From contig NZ_FOSB01000002.1 of NCBI RefSeq assembly GCF_900114165.1, forward strand, positions 434,001-498,000: a stretch of DNA of 64,000 bases, written 5' to 3'. A program made the position numbers and the translations under genes. Positions 10,032 to 19,221 of this stretch are shown in pieces. This DNA comes from Halobacillus dabanensis. GTDB taxonomy: Bacteria > Bacillota > Bacilli > Bacillales > Halobacillaceae. Below the pieces are notes generated by a model that ran no database searches, had not been told where the DNA came from, and worked only from the letters and a program-made list of their open reading frames with translations. Each line of letters opens with the position of its first letter. The stretch's first letter is position 1.

Positions 10032-10047
10032 GTGCGTACCTCCTTCA

Positions 10048-11037
10048 TTACCTTGTTACCACCTGGTTTTTGTTCATCAACTGGCGAACTTCCTCCTTCG
10101 TAGATGCGCCTTCCCAATCTCCAGGAAACTGAGTGGCTATTGCTCCCGTTACATTGGCTTGTCTTAAAGCACGAGGCACCGAATCGATTAAGGTCTCTTC
10201 CCTTAGTGGATGTTCTGTTGCCAGCCATTCATCCAAAAATCCAGCCGCATAAGCATCTCCAGCCCCTACCGTATCGACGACCTGTTCCACCTGATAGGCC
10301 GGCGCTTCAAATACGTGCGTACCAACAAAACCGATGGAACCTTCCTCCCCTAACTTCAGGGCAACAACCGATGGCCCCATGTTTAAAAACGCTTCCCCAT
10401 ACGCTGCTGGCGATTTTTCCCCTAATAAAAAGTGAGCTTCTTCTAATCCAGGCAAAAAGACATCACAGAGAGGGATCAATTCCAGCAAAACAGCCCTTGC
10501 TGTCTCGTCATCCCACAATTTACGTCTTAAGTTAGGATCAAATGAGACCGTCAACCCTTGCTCCCTTGCCTGATTCATAGCATCTTTCAAGAAAGCAACG
10601 GTGTGATCACCAAGTGCAGGAGTTATGCCTGTCACATGAAGATGTCTTGCTTGTTCAAACCAGGCTGGCTTTATATGTTCGGGGGCTAGTTGACTCGCTG
10701 CTGACTGTTTCCGGTAATAATGGACCATCGGATCGCCTGGAATTTTTGCCTCTTTGAAATAAAGCGCCGTCGGATGAGCATGGTCTTTTTCGACATGATC
10801 CACCTCTACCCCTTCCCCTGCAAGCGTGGATAAAATAAACTCCCCAAACGGATCCTTTCCTACACGGCTGATCCACCTCACCTTTCTACCCAGCCGCGAT
10901 AAACCGAAAGCAAGATTAGATTCCGCCCCTCCGACCGATTTAGTCAAAAGAGGGGCATACTTGATCGTGCCTCCTGTATAAGGTTGGAAAAGCACCATGC
11001 TTTCCCCTATCGTTACCACATCTACTCGTTTATCCAT
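10048..11037 (-). CDS. kdgK: 2-dehydro-3-deoxygluconokinase
   Basis: A 329-residue PfkB/ribokinase-family kinase. It would phosphorylate 2-keto-3-deoxygluconate (KDG) to KDPG with ATP. The N-terminal GESMVLFQP, the GGAESNLAFGLSRLG signature (36-50) and the C-terminal DTVGAGDAYAAGF (255-267) with catalytic D261 are all present, and the length is normal. The start overlaps the kdgA end by 8 bp. Order and product fit exactly between altronate dehydratase (makes KDG) and KDPG aldolase (uses KDPG). Other PfkB sugar kinases are possible in principle, but the neighbourhood makes KdgK by far the best call. Confidence 0.93.
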   Translation of the reverse strand: MDKRVDVVTIGESMVLFQPYTGGTIKYAPLLTKSVGGAESNLAFGLSRLGRKVRWISRVGKDPFGEFILSTLAGEGVEVDHVEKDHAHPTALYFKEAKIPGDPMVHYYRKQSAASQLAPEHIKPAWFEQARHLHVTGITPALGDHTVAFLKDAMNQAREQGLTVSFDPNLRRKLWDDETARAVLLELIPLCDVFLPGLEEAHFLLGEKSPAAYGEAFLNMGPSVVALKLGEEGSIGFVGTHVFEAPAYQVEQVVDTVGAGDAYAAGFLDEWLATEHPLREETLIDSVPRALRQANVTGAIATQFPGDWEGASTKEEVRQLMNKNQVVTR

Positions 11038-11677
11038 GGACTACACTTCCTTCAACCTTTGCAACATAGGCCTTAGCCAGCCTTGTAATTTCTTCATACT
11101 TTCCTTCGGCAATCAGCTTATTGTTGACGAGATTTCCGCCAAGTCCCACAGCTTTCACTCCGTAGTGCAAAACCTCTTCGATGTTATCCAGGTTCACCCC
11201 TCCTGTAGCGATCATCGGAATATGACCAAGCGGTCCGCGCACATCCTTGATATATTTCATCCCGAGCGCACCGACAGGGAATACTTTGACAGCCGAGGCC
11301 CCGAGATTAGTTGCCCGCATCATTTCCGTCGGTGTCATCGTACCTGGCCAAACCGGAACCCCTTTAGCCAAACAATAGGTCACGATCTCTTCATCAAAGT
11401 GTGGGGATACGATATATTCCGCGCCTGCGTCAATCGCAGCTGCAGCCTCCTCGACACTCAACACCGTACCAGCTCCGATTTTCAAGTCCCCATCGAAGTT
11501 TTCCTTCAGATTTGAAATCAATTCAAGGGCGCCTTCTGTATTCAGAGTGATTTCAAGAAAACGGATACCTCCTTTGTACAAGGCTGCCGCCACTTCATTT
11601 CCTGTGCCGGAAGGGATCCCTCTAATAATGGCGATGATTTTGTGGTCTTCCAACTGTTGTAAAAGGCTTTGCTCCAT
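11030..11677 (-). CDS. kdgA: KDPG aldolase (4-hydroxy-2-oxoglutarate / 2-dehydro-3-deoxyphosphogluconate aldolase)
   Basis: A 215-residue class I aldolase of the KDPG/KHG family that splits KDPG into pyruvate and glyceraldehyde-3-phosphate. The Schiff-base lysine is K131 in ASAVKVFPVGALG, and the catalytic glutamate is E42 in RFLEITLNT. GAGTVLSVEEA and PGTMTPTE are typical family stretches. Length is standard. It lies 17 bp after uxaA and overlaps kdgK by 8 bp, so it is part of the uxa-kdg operon and completes galacturonate breakdown. Confidence 0.95.
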   Translation of the reverse strand: MEQSLLQQLEDHKIIAIIRGIPSGTGNEVAAALYKGGIRFLEITLNTEGALELISNLKENFDGDLKIGAGTVLSVEEAAAAIDAGAEYIVSPHFDEEIVTYCLAKGVPVWPGTMTPTEMMRATNLGASAVKVFPVGALGMKYIKDVRGPLGHIPMIATGGVNLDNIEEVLHYGVKAVGLGGNLVNNKLIAEGKYEEITRLAKAYVAKVEGSVVHG

Positions 11678-11694
11678 GTTCGGTCCCTCCTCAT

Positions 11695-13185
11695 TTAAAG
11701 CGTGACCCCTGACTTGAAAATCGCTATTTCGCGGAAGTCATTTTTTTCGTTATTGACCAGTTCTCCGCTGGCCACCCGGATGATATAATCACGGAAATCC
11801 TTCAACACATCATCCGGCTGGGAGCCTTCCAATAAACGGCCTGCGTTGAAATCGATCCAGTGTTTCTTCTTCTCATACAGCGGTGTATTCGTAGAAATTT
11901 TCATCGTCGGTACGAACGAGCCAAACGGTGTTCCTCTTCCTGTCGTGAATAAAACAATCTGACAACCTGCAGCACCGAGGGCAGTAGAAGCAACCAAATC
12001 GTTGCCTGGGGAACTGAGTAAATTCAGCCCTTTCGTTTGCAGCCTTTCTCCATATTTAAGGACATCTGTAACGACAGAGGTTCCTGCTTTTTGCGTACAT
12101 CCTAACGACTTGTCTTCAAGCGTTGTTATGCCACCATCTTTATTACCAGGCGACGGGTTCTCATAAATCGGTTGATCATGAGTCAGGAAATACTGCTTGA
12201 AGTCATTGATCAAATCGACCGTTTTGTGAAAAACTTCTTCATTGACCGCCCTTTCCATCAGTAATTTTTCTGCACCAAACATTTCAGGTACTTCCGTCAA
12301 GACGGTCGTGCCTCCCTGGGCGACTAGATAATCAGACAGTCTGCCAAGCAACGGATTGGCCGTGATGCCGGAAAAGCCATCGGATCCTCCACACTTAAGC
12401 CCGACCTTCAATTCCGACAGCGGAACATCTTCCCGGTGATCATCCTTCGCCGCTTGGTAAATGTCGTGTAAACATTTGACCCCTTCTTCGATTTCATCTG
12501 AAACATCCTGGGAAGTAAGGAACTTGATTCTCTCGCGGTCATAATCCCCAAGGGAAGCCTCGAACTCTGTGACACTATTATTCTCACATCCAAGTCCCAA
12601 GACAAGGACCCCGCCGGCATTCGGATGTTTGACGGCATTGCCTAAAATCGTCCTTGTGTTAAGATGGTCATCCCCCAATTGAGAACAACCATAGTTGTGT
12701 TTCAGCACCTGGATGTTATCAAATGGGGCGATATCACCGACTTCGGATTGGAAAATTTTAATGATTTGCTCGGCGATGCCATTCACGCAGCCCACTGTGG
12801 GAACGATCCAAAGTTCATTCCGGATGCCTACACGGCCATCAGATCGTTTGAAACCTTTGAACGTCCGGTTTTCATCCTCAAAAGGGTTGGCCGCGAATTT
12901 CGGTTCATAGTGGTATTCCTGGACACCTTCCAAATTCGTTTTTGTATTTTCCGTATGGACCCAGTCCCCGACATCTACGTGGTCTTCCAAATGTCCGATT
13001 GGAAAACCATATTTAATTACATCCGTCCCTTTCGTCATCGGGACCAACGCTACTTTGTGCCCGCTTGGAATATTTGCATTCACAGTGATTTGACGCCCAT
13101 CTACATTCACGGTCATGCCTTGAGGCAAATCTTTCAAAGCGACGGCAACATTATCCTGTTCGTTTATTTTCAAGATATTTTCCAA
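11695..13185 (-). CDS. uxaA: Altronate dehydratase
   Basis: A 496-residue protein of the UxaA/GarD family, which dehydrates D-altronate to KDG using a metal ion. Residues 1-90 form the SAF (antifreeze-like) domain. The large C-terminal domain contains HNYGCSQLGDD, LGLGCENNSV, LKCGGSDGFSGITANP and the late GRGTPFGSFVPT, all typical. Length matches full UxaA. It is preceded by a GGAGGATC ribosome-binding site and sits 23 bp after uxaC. It acts after UxaB and before KdgK in the galacturonate pathway. Confidence 0.95.
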   Translation of the reverse strand: MENILKINEQDNVAVALKDLPQGMTVNVDGRQITVNANIPSGHKVALVPMTKGTDVIKYGFPIGHLEDHVDVGDWVHTENTKTNLEGVQEYHYEPKFAANPFEDENRTFKGFKRSDGRVGIRNELWIVPTVGCVNGIAEQIIKIFQSEVGDIAPFDNIQVLKHNYGCSQLGDDHLNTRTILGNAVKHPNAGGVLVLGLGCENNSVTEFEASLGDYDRERIKFLTSQDVSDEIEEGVKCLHDIYQAAKDDHREDVPLSELKVGLKCGGSDGFSGITANPLLGRLSDYLVAQGGTTVLTEVPEMFGAEKLLMERAVNEEVFHKTVDLINDFKQYFLTHDQPIYENPSPGNKDGGITTLEDKSLGCTQKAGTSVVTDVLKYGERLQTKGLNLLSSPGNDLVASTALGAAGCQIVLFTTGRGTPFGSFVPTMKISTNTPLYEKKKHWIDFNAGRLLEGSQPDDVLKDFRDYIIRVASGELVNNEKNDFREIAIFKSGVTL

Positions 13186-13208
13186 GATAGATCCTCCTAA
13201 ATTAAGCT

Positions 13209-14633
13209 CTAAACTTTTAATTGCTGGGACTGTGTCTGAAAACCTAAATAGCGGACAGCATTTCTATAAGAAATATCTTTGATAATCGGTTCTAACAATT
13301 CGTCATCATTCGGGACTTCCCCATTCTCCACCCATGTCGCCAACAGATCACACAAGATTCTGCGGAAATACTCATGGCGCGTATAGGACAAGAAACTTCT
13401 TGAATCTGTCAGCATACCGATGAACTGACTGAGTATACCCATATCTGCAAGCGTTTTCATTTGTGACAACATGCCTTCCTTCGTATCGTTGAACCACCAG
13501 GCGGTACCAAATTGCATTTTCCCTGGGACGCCGCCCTCCTGGAAGCTTCCCGCAATCGTCGCCAGGACGGGATTATCTTTCGGGTTCAGGGAATACAACA
13601 CGGTTTTCGGGAGAGCATCCTGCTTTTCAAGGGCATCCAGCAAACGGCAAAGTGGTTTTGCAATCTGGCCATCATTCATACTGTCAAAGCCAGTATCCGG
13701 ACCTAACTGCTGAAACATTTTAGTATTGTTATTGCGCTGGGCACTAATATGGTATTGCATGACCCAGCCCAGTTCGGAGTAAATTTTTCCTAAGAACGTA
13801 AGGGTGAAAGATTTATATTTAGCTTCCTCTTCTTTACTGACTTTGAAGCCGCTTTTCGCTTTTTTGAAGATGTTAGAAACCTCTTCCATCGTCGCCTCTT
13901 GATAAACTACTTCATCCAATGCGTGATCAGACACCCGCCCGCCTACTTGGTCGAAATATCTTGCCCGCGCATCCAAGGCAGCAAGGAAATCCTCATAGTT
14001 ATTGATGGAGACCTGGGAGGCATCTTCCAATTTACTCACCCATTCCTGATAACCATCCCTATTCAGCTCCAAGCCTTTATCCGGACGGAAACTAGGCAGG
14101 ACTTCTGTCTCAAAATCCGATTCCTTCAAAAGCTTATGGTAACGCAAATCATCTACTGGATCGTCAGTCGTACAAATGACTTCCACATTCGAAGCTCGGA
14201 TTAAATCACGCACTCCGAAATCATCCTGGGTCAACTGTCCATTCACCTTTTCCCATATTTCCGGTGCTGTGTTTTCATTGAGGGCGACAAAAATATTAAA
14301 ATAACGCTGCAGTTCCAAATGGGTCCACGTATAGACAGGATTTCCGATTGACTTCGGTACCGTACGCGCCCAAGCAAGGAATTTTTCGTACGGAACAGCC
14401 TCTCCTGTAATAAGGTTTTCATCGATGCCATTCGCTCTCATTAATCGCCATTTATAGTGATCACCATCGAGCCAAATATCGGCGATGGTTTGATAAGACT
14501 TATTTTCATAAATCTCTTTCGGACTAAGGTGGCAGTGATAATCAATAATCGGCATGTCTTTCGCATAATTGTTATATAACCGTTCCGCTGTTTCACTGTT
14601 CAGTAAGAATGTTTCATCCATAAAGTTCTTCAT
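13209..14633 (-). CDS. uxaC: Uronate (glucuronate/galacturonate) isomerase
   Basis: A 474-residue amidohydrolase-fold isomerase that converts D-galacturonate to D-tagaturonate, and D-glucuronate to D-fructuronate. The metal motif DYHCHLSPKE (31-40, H33 and H35) is intact, and the family stretches IWLDGDHYKWRLMRANG and DTGFDSMNDGQIAKPLCRLLD are present. Length is standard. It is the second gene of the operon, 15 bp downstream of uxaB. The companion enzymes in the operon are UxaB and UxaA rather than UxuA/UxuB, so the galacturonate branch is the physiologically relevant one here. Confidence 0.95.
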   Translation of the reverse strand: MKNFMDETFLLNSETAERLYNNYAKDMPIIDYHCHLSPKEIYENKSYQTIADIWLDGDHYKWRLMRANGIDENLITGEAVPYEKFLAWARTVPKSIGNPVYTWTHLELQRYFNIFVALNENTAPEIWEKVNGQLTQDDFGVRDLIRASNVEVICTTDDPVDDLRYHKLLKESDFETEVLPSFRPDKGLELNRDGYQEWVSKLEDASQVSINNYEDFLAALDARARYFDQVGGRVSDHALDEVVYQEATMEEVSNIFKKAKSGFKVSKEEEAKYKSFTLTFLGKIYSELGWVMQYHISAQRNNNTKMFQQLGPDTGFDSMNDGQIAKPLCRLLDALEKQDALPKTVLYSLNPKDNPVLATIAGSFQEGGVPGKMQFGTAWWFNDTKEGMLSQMKTLADMGILSQFIGMLTDSRSFLSYTRHEYFRRILCDLLATWVENGEVPNDDELLEPIIKDISYRNAVRYLGFQTQSQQLKV

Positions 14634-14648
14634 ATCATCCCATCCTTT

Positions 14649-16157
14649 TTATTTTTGATTTTCCAATGCCCATGTGTCTTTCAACATCTGTGCCGTTGTA
14701 TTTCTTGCACCCTTCGTCCGGATAGAGTGGAAATACTCCCATACAGCATCAGCCGCTGGGGATAAATCTCTTCCCCAAAGATTTTCATTACTTAATAAGG
14801 AAGTGATGGCTCCGTGATCCTGTTCGCCTTTATTCCAAAAATCAATAAATGCATCTAAAACCACTTGATCATCACGCACTTTATATTCTGTGCCCTGATA
14901 GCTCCCCATGAAATGCCCCTCGTAAATCGTCTGGGCTCGATAATAATGAAGCAAGGAAGCAAGGGATAGAGCAATTGAATCAGGTATCATTTCATCCTTT
15001 GGCAGCAAAGGGAACACTCTGCTTTTCCATTTCTGGACGGCATTCAACCCAAGGTCTGTCAACTGATGTTTGACGAATGGATTTTGGAATCTCTCCAGCA
15101 CAGAAGCGGCAAAACTCTCCTTTTCCTTTTCATCAAAAGAAAGCCCTGGCAAGATATCCTTATAAATAACAGAACGAACATAGGAAGAGACGACATCATC
15201 CTCCATCACATCCTTGACAGTTTGAAGGCCGGACAAAAAACCGACGGAAAAAAGCAATGTATGAGGAGCATTCAATAGACTCACTTTCAAGTCACGATAA
15301 GGCTTCACCTCTGCCCATTTCACATTCAAACCAGCTTCCTTGAAAGGTAACTTCTCTTCCAGTGGTTCATCCGCCTCAATGACAAAAAGATGAAACGGCT
15401 CCCCGACAGCCATGAGCACATCTTCATACCCTAACTTTTGCTCCCATTCTTTGCTGTTCTCTTTTGGATAACCGGGAACGATGCGATCGACAAGCGTGTT
15501 GCAAAATGTATTTTGATCATCGACCCATTTCTTAAAGTCTTCGGAGAGATCCCAATCTTCAGCAATGCGAAGCACAATTGATTTCAGGAGGCTTCCATTT
15601 TCTTCGACTAGCTCACATGGGATGATGGTGAATCCCCGGCCCCCGTTTGTGTGGGTAAAGCGACGATAAAGCAAGGCTGTCAATTTACCCGGAAAGGATA
15701 AGGGAGATGAAGTTCTTGGAAATTCTTCCTCCATATGCACAAGCCCTGCTTCTGTCGTATTGGAAAAGATGAATTCCATGGAGTCAGACTCCGCTAACTT
15801 CAAGAGCTCTTCCCATGATTCATAAGGATTGATACTGCGGGAGATTGTAGAATTCACCTCCACCTCCTGCGTTTCCTCTCCATTCTCTACTCCTTGTAGA
15901 ATTGTCGTGTACAAATTGTCCTGCTTGTGAAGTTTCGGTACGACTTTCCCATGAGGAGTCGGCTGGATGGCGACTGTTCTGCCATTGAACAAGCCTTGCT
16001 GATTCATTTTTTCAAGCATCCAGTTCAAATAAGCACGAAGGAAATTCCCTTCCCCAAACTGAATTGCTCGTTCTGGTAATTCTTTATGGATTAACGTTTT
16101 ATTGGAAGCATGGATGCTTTGTATATTTTTTACTGTTTCTTTTGTTAAGCGAACCAT
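14649..16157 (-). CDS. uxaB: Tagaturonate reductase (altronate oxidoreductase)
   Basis: A 502-residue member of the mannitol dehydrogenase family that reduces D-tagaturonate to D-altronate with NADH. The N-terminal FGEGNFLRAYLNWMLEKMN nucleotide-binding region and the conserved NAPHTLLFSVGFLSG and KDILPGLSFDE stretches in the second half are characteristic. Length is normal. It is the first gene of the seven-gene operon. The ribosome-binding site is AAGGAGAG, and two palindromic operators lie at 27-44 and 86-99 bp upstream of the start. Identification as UxaB rather than UxuB rests on the adjoining uxaA gene and on overall resemblance. Confidence 0.92.
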   Translation of the reverse strand: MVRLTKETVKNIQSIHASNKTLIHKELPERAIQFGEGNFLRAYLNWMLEKMNQQGLFNGRTVAIQPTPHGKVVPKLHKQDNLYTTILQGVENGEETQEVEVNSTISRSINPYESWEELLKLAESDSMEFIFSNTTEAGLVHMEEEFPRTSSPLSFPGKLTALLYRRFTHTNGGRGFTIIPCELVEENGSLLKSIVLRIAEDWDLSEDFKKWVDDQNTFCNTLVDRIVPGYPKENSKEWEQKLGYEDVLMAVGEPFHLFVIEADEPLEEKLPFKEAGLNVKWAEVKPYRDLKVSLLNAPHTLLFSVGFLSGLQTVKDVMEDDVVSSYVRSVIYKDILPGLSFDEKEKESFAASVLERFQNPFVKHQLTDLGLNAVQKWKSRVFPLLPKDEMIPDSIALSLASLLHYYRAQTIYEGHFMGSYQGTEYKVRDDQVVLDAFIDFWNKGEQDHGAITSLLSNENLWGRDLSPAADAVWEYFHSIRTKGARNTTAQMLKDTWALENQK

Positions 16158-16183
16158 AAATATTCCACTCTCCTTCGCCTTTG

Positions 16184-16201
16184 AATAACAACGTTGTTAT
16201 T
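16184..16201. promoter_or_regulatory. Palindromic operator 1 upstream of uxaB
   Basis: AATAACAACGTTGTTATT is a perfect 18-bp palindrome with a central CG, the usual form of a LacI-family operator. It lies 27 bp upstream of the uxaB start codon, between the AT-rich promoter region and the ribosome-binding site. The same core recurs 57 bp further upstream. Confidence 0.75.
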
Positions 16202-16242
16202 TAAGCTAAAAAATATATACTCCGTAACAGGAGATAACTTTT

Positions 16243-16256
16243 TAACAACGTTGTTA
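16243..16256. promoter_or_regulatory. Palindromic operator 2 upstream of uxaB
   Basis: TAACAACGTTGTTA is a perfect 14-bp palindrome that shares its 14-bp core with operator 1. Centre-to-centre spacing is 57 bp, which could allow looping or cooperative repression. The stretch between the sites contains TATATAT, a likely -10 region on the minus strand. Confidence 0.75.
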
Positions 16257-16423
16257 TTATTAAGTGTATGGATAATCATTCTAAATGTCAATGGGTTTTC
16301 CTTTTGTTGTCTGAAAATTCTAGGATTTAATTATCCTGTAAACTTCCAGGTCGTTATCACCTTCCCTTTTTACTGCTTAAGTATAGGAATCAAGCTGATT
16401 TATCGGAGCATGGAAGAGCTATA

Positions 16424-16465
16424 ACCAAAAAAACAACGGAAGTAAAAACTTCCGTTGTTTCTCTG
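16424..16465 (-). terminator. Terminator downstream of the formylglycine-generating enzyme gene
   Basis: On the minus strand AACAACGGAAGT pairs with ACTTCCGTTGTT, with TTTTA in the loop, and a run of seven T follows. It lies about 70 bp after the stop codon of the formylglycine-generating enzyme and isolates it from the uxa promoter region. Confidence 0.85.
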
Positions 16466-16531
16466 AACTTTCCATCCAGTAACACAGTGGAGGGCAGGGA
16501 CAAAAAATGAAATGACATATTTGTTTATTTG

Positions 16532-17494
16532 TTAAGCATTCCTTACACAACGGAAACCTATATTACCAGTAGAGCTATCCATAATATTTGAACTACGAGC
16601 AGCTACACGATATCGATTACAGTAAGATTTATGACATAGGTAGGAACCGCCTCGCATTACTTTAGGCATTTGGTTATCGATTTGTTTTTTATCTTCAGCT
16701 TTTCGATAAGGACGAGTGGTAAACCAATCTTCACACCATTCCCACACATTTCCGGACATATTATAGAGTTCATAGCCATTCGCAGGAAATGAATGAACAG
16801 GTGCAGTCCCGATAAAGCCATCTTTTTCCGTGTTTTGACGTGGAAAATCACCTTGCCAAATATTACAATAATGCTCCCCATTTGGTGTTAAATCATCTCC
16901 CCATGGATACTTTTTCTGTTCTAAGCCCCCACGGGCCGCATATTCCCATTCGACTTCAGTTGGCAGTCGCTTTCCTGCCCACTTACAAAAAGCCACGGCA
17001 TCATTCCAAGATACGTGGATAACTGGGTGATCCATACGATCTTCTATTGTAGACCCCTGACCTTCAGGCTGAAACCAATAAGCTCCTTCGACTGCAAACC
17101 ACCATGGTGTTCCAGCCACTTGTTGGACTTTGCCTATCATATCTTGGGATAAAAACTTGTAAAAAACAAAAGACCATCCAAATTGCTCCGCCTCTGTCTT
17201 ATATCCAGTATCTTTAATAAATTGGTCGAATTCTTCGTTACTGACTGCATAGCTGTCTATATAAAAAGGATTTACTTTAGCTTTCCTCACAGGTCCTTCT
17301 CCATCAGCAGAAAACCCTTCATCATCATCCGTTCCCATAAAAAACTCTCCCCCATGCAAGTAAACCATCTTCTCTTTAAATTTAATCTCTTGCTTATTCA
17401 ATCTTTTCTTTTCGTTATCTCCCTTTGTCTTACCAAGTTTAATGCTTTCTCGATTCACACTACAACAGGAACGTGTTTTTTGCTTTTCCTTCAT
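16532..17494 (-). CDS. Formylglycine-generating enzyme (sulfatase activator)
   Basis: A 320-residue FGE/SUMF1-family protein that oxidises the active-site cysteine of type I sulfatases (motif CxPxR) to formylglycine, using oxygen and copper. The C-terminal active site RGGSYLCHKSYCNRYRVAAR is nearly identical to that of characterised FGEs. C287 and C292 correspond to the redox cysteines C336 and C341 of human SUMF1. Other landmarks are GGEFFMGTDD (48-57), RLPTEVEWEYAARGG and NMSGNVWEWCEDW. There is no signal peptide, so it acts in the cytoplasm. The N-terminus carries SCCSVNR, loosely like the sulfatase motif itself. It is monocistronic, with its own terminator. A Cys-type sulfatase that would need it is encoded about 35 kb away at 52654-54117. 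Confidence 0.93.
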   Translation of the reverse strand: MKEKQKTRSCCSVNRESIKLGKTKGDNEKKRLNKQEIKFKEKMVYLHGGEFFMGTDDDEGFSADGEGPVRKAKVNPFYIDSYAVSNEEFDQFIKDTGYKTEAEQFGWSFVFYKFLSQDMIGKVQQVAGTPWWFAVEGAYWFQPEGQGSTIEDRMDHPVIHVSWNDAVAFCKWAGKRLPTEVEWEYAARGGLEQKKYPWGDDLTPNGEHYCNIWQGDFPRQNTEKDGFIGTAPVHSFPANGYELYNMSGNVWEWCEDWFTTRPYRKAEDKKQIDNQMPKVMRGGSYLCHKSYCNRYRVAARSSNIMDSSTGNIGFRCVRNA

Positions 17495-17686
17495 TACTCT
17501 CCCCCTAAAAAATTTACCAAAAAAGATAAGTGTTCGGTGGTTGTGCGTAAGGATATTTATTATGCACTCTATTTGGTTATCAAATTAAATGAACTCTTTA
17601 ATGATAGTTAGCCTAAAGGACGTAAATTAAGTATAATTCCTATTCACTTAAAAATTTACATATAGCACTGCAAATAAAACACTACC

Positions 17687-19204
17687 TTAAATTTGGTCTA
17701 GGAATCGACGGAAAGCTTCCTGACCCTGGGTGTCCGTTTTGAACACTCCTGCATGCTCGAGCACCGTGGAAAAAGTTCTGCCTATCTCTGTCTGTAAAAG
17801 TTGTTTGATATTTCCTTCCTTTAAATTAGGATGCTCAGCTTCAATTCGTTTTGCCCAATCGATATGCTTGGCCGTCCTTTCATCTTCCTTTCCTTTGGTT
17901 TCGAGCTTGTCGGCGAGCATATATTGGCTAAGCACCTCCATTTCTTCAACCAGACGGCCTGGGAGTACAGCAAGACCCATAACCTCGATTAGACCGATAT
18001 TTTCTTTCTTTATATGGTGGACTTCCTGATGGGGATGGAAAATCCCTAATGGATATTCATCACTTGTACGGTTATTCCGGAGTACCAAGTCGAGTTCATA
18101 ATAATCGTCTTTTTTCCTGGCGATAGGTGTGATAGTATTGTGTGAATTTCCTTCGGTTTCTGCTAAAATGCCAACATCTTTATCACTATAATCTCTCCAT
18201 TTTTCAAGTATCCTGCCGCCAAGCTTAGAAATCTGGTCACGATTTCTTCCTTGAAGCCGAATAACAGACATAGGCCATTTGACAATGCCGACGGTTATAT
18301 TTTCGAAGCCATCCATAGGGACAATTTCTTTTATCGGTGCTTTTGCCATTGGAAAATCATGATGACCAGCCTGAAAATGATCGTGACTTAGAATTGACCC
18401 TCCGACAATAGGAAGATCCGCATTTGAACCGACGAAATAATGGGGAAATAGTTCAACAAAATGCAACAGACGATCAAAGCCTTCTTTCGATATTTTTATT
18501 GGGCGATGCTCTCTAGAAAGAACGATTGCGTGTTCATTGTAATAAACATAAGGGGAGTATTGAAGGTACCATTCTTCTCCGGCAAGTTCCATAGGGATGA
18601 GCCGATGATTCTGTCTCGCGGGATGATCAAGCCGTCCGGCATATCCAACATTTTCCTTACATAATAAACATCTTGGATAAGAAATAGTAGTGTTTGCCTT
18701 TGCTGCTGCAATAGCTTTCGGGTCTTTCTCCGGTTTGGACAGGTTGATAGTGATTTCCAAGTTTCCGTATGTGGTATGGCTATGCCAGTGAACGTTTTTG
18801 GCAATCCGCTCCGTGCGGATATAATGAGATGATTTTGCCATGTCATAAAAATATTCAGTTGCTGCAATTGGTCCTTCGATTCGGTAATAATGATAAAACG
18901 TTTTGATGATCTCCGCCGGACCTGGAAGGAGTTCATCCATAATTAGAGGGTCAAACAAGTCACGATATATCACCGTATTTTCCGGTAGAAGTTCGTGGTC
19001 AGCGGCATAATCCAGCATTTTTTCCAAGATATCAACCGGAGTGTCGAGACGTTCATCAGGCGTGGATGTTGGTTGATCCTCTGTTAAATGGAATAACTCG
19101 AGCAGACCATTCCTGACATAATCGGTATCCCAAGTAGAAATCATTTCCTTTTGCAGTCCATACCTGATCAGTCTGTCGATTTCTCTGTAGATATTCACAC
19201 TCAT
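17687..19204 (-). CDS. galT: Galactose-1-phosphate uridylyltransferase, Bacillus-type
   Basis: A 505-residue class II GalT, the type found in Firmicutes and longer than the E. coli enzyme. It exchanges UMP between UDP-glucose and galactose-1-phosphate. Family landmarks include NVHWHSHTTYGNLEITINL, PRCLLCKENVGYAGR and GGSILSHDHFQAGHH, the last being the histidine-rich nucleotide-binding region. I start at ATG 19204 because GAGGTG lies 7 bp upstream; an in-frame codon at 19264 lies inside galE and has no good ribosome-binding site. It is the last gene of galK-galE-galT, starting 17 bp after the galE stop. No terminator is evident downstream. Confidence 0.93.
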   Translation of the reverse strand: MSVNIYREIDRLIRYGLQKEMISTWDTDYVRNGLLELFHLTEDQPTSTPDERLDTPVDILEKMLDYAADHELLPENTVIYRDLFDPLIMDELLPGPAEIIKTFYHYYRIEGPIAATEYFYDMAKSSHYIRTERIAKNVHWHSHTTYGNLEITINLSKPEKDPKAIAAAKANTTISYPRCLLCKENVGYAGRLDHPARQNHRLIPMELAGEEWYLQYSPYVYYNEHAIVLSREHRPIKISKEGFDRLLHFVELFPHYFVGSNADLPIVGGSILSHDHFQAGHHDFPMAKAPIKEIVPMDGFENITVGIVKWPMSVIRLQGRNRDQISKLGGRILEKWRDYSDKDVGILAETEGNSHNTITPIARKKDDYYELDLVLRNNRTSDEYPLGIFHPHQEVHHIKKENIGLIEVMGLAVLPGRLVEEMEVLSQYMLADKLETKGKEDERTAKHIDWAKRIEAEHPNLKEGNIKQLLQTEIGRTFSTVLEHAGVFKTDTQGQEAFRRFLDQI

Positions 19205-19221
19205 ATGATCACCTCTATCTA

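Noticed and set aside
16194-16424. 76-codon plus-strand reading frame upstream of uxaB
   Set aside because: It overlaps the two operators and promoter of the uxa operon, and its hydrophobic product resembles nothing known. Low-complexity AT-rich sequence explains it.
17183-17611. 142-codon plus-strand reading frame over the formylglycine-generating enzyme start
   Set aside because: It runs antisense to a highly conserved enzyme and has no recognisable domain, so it is a shadow.
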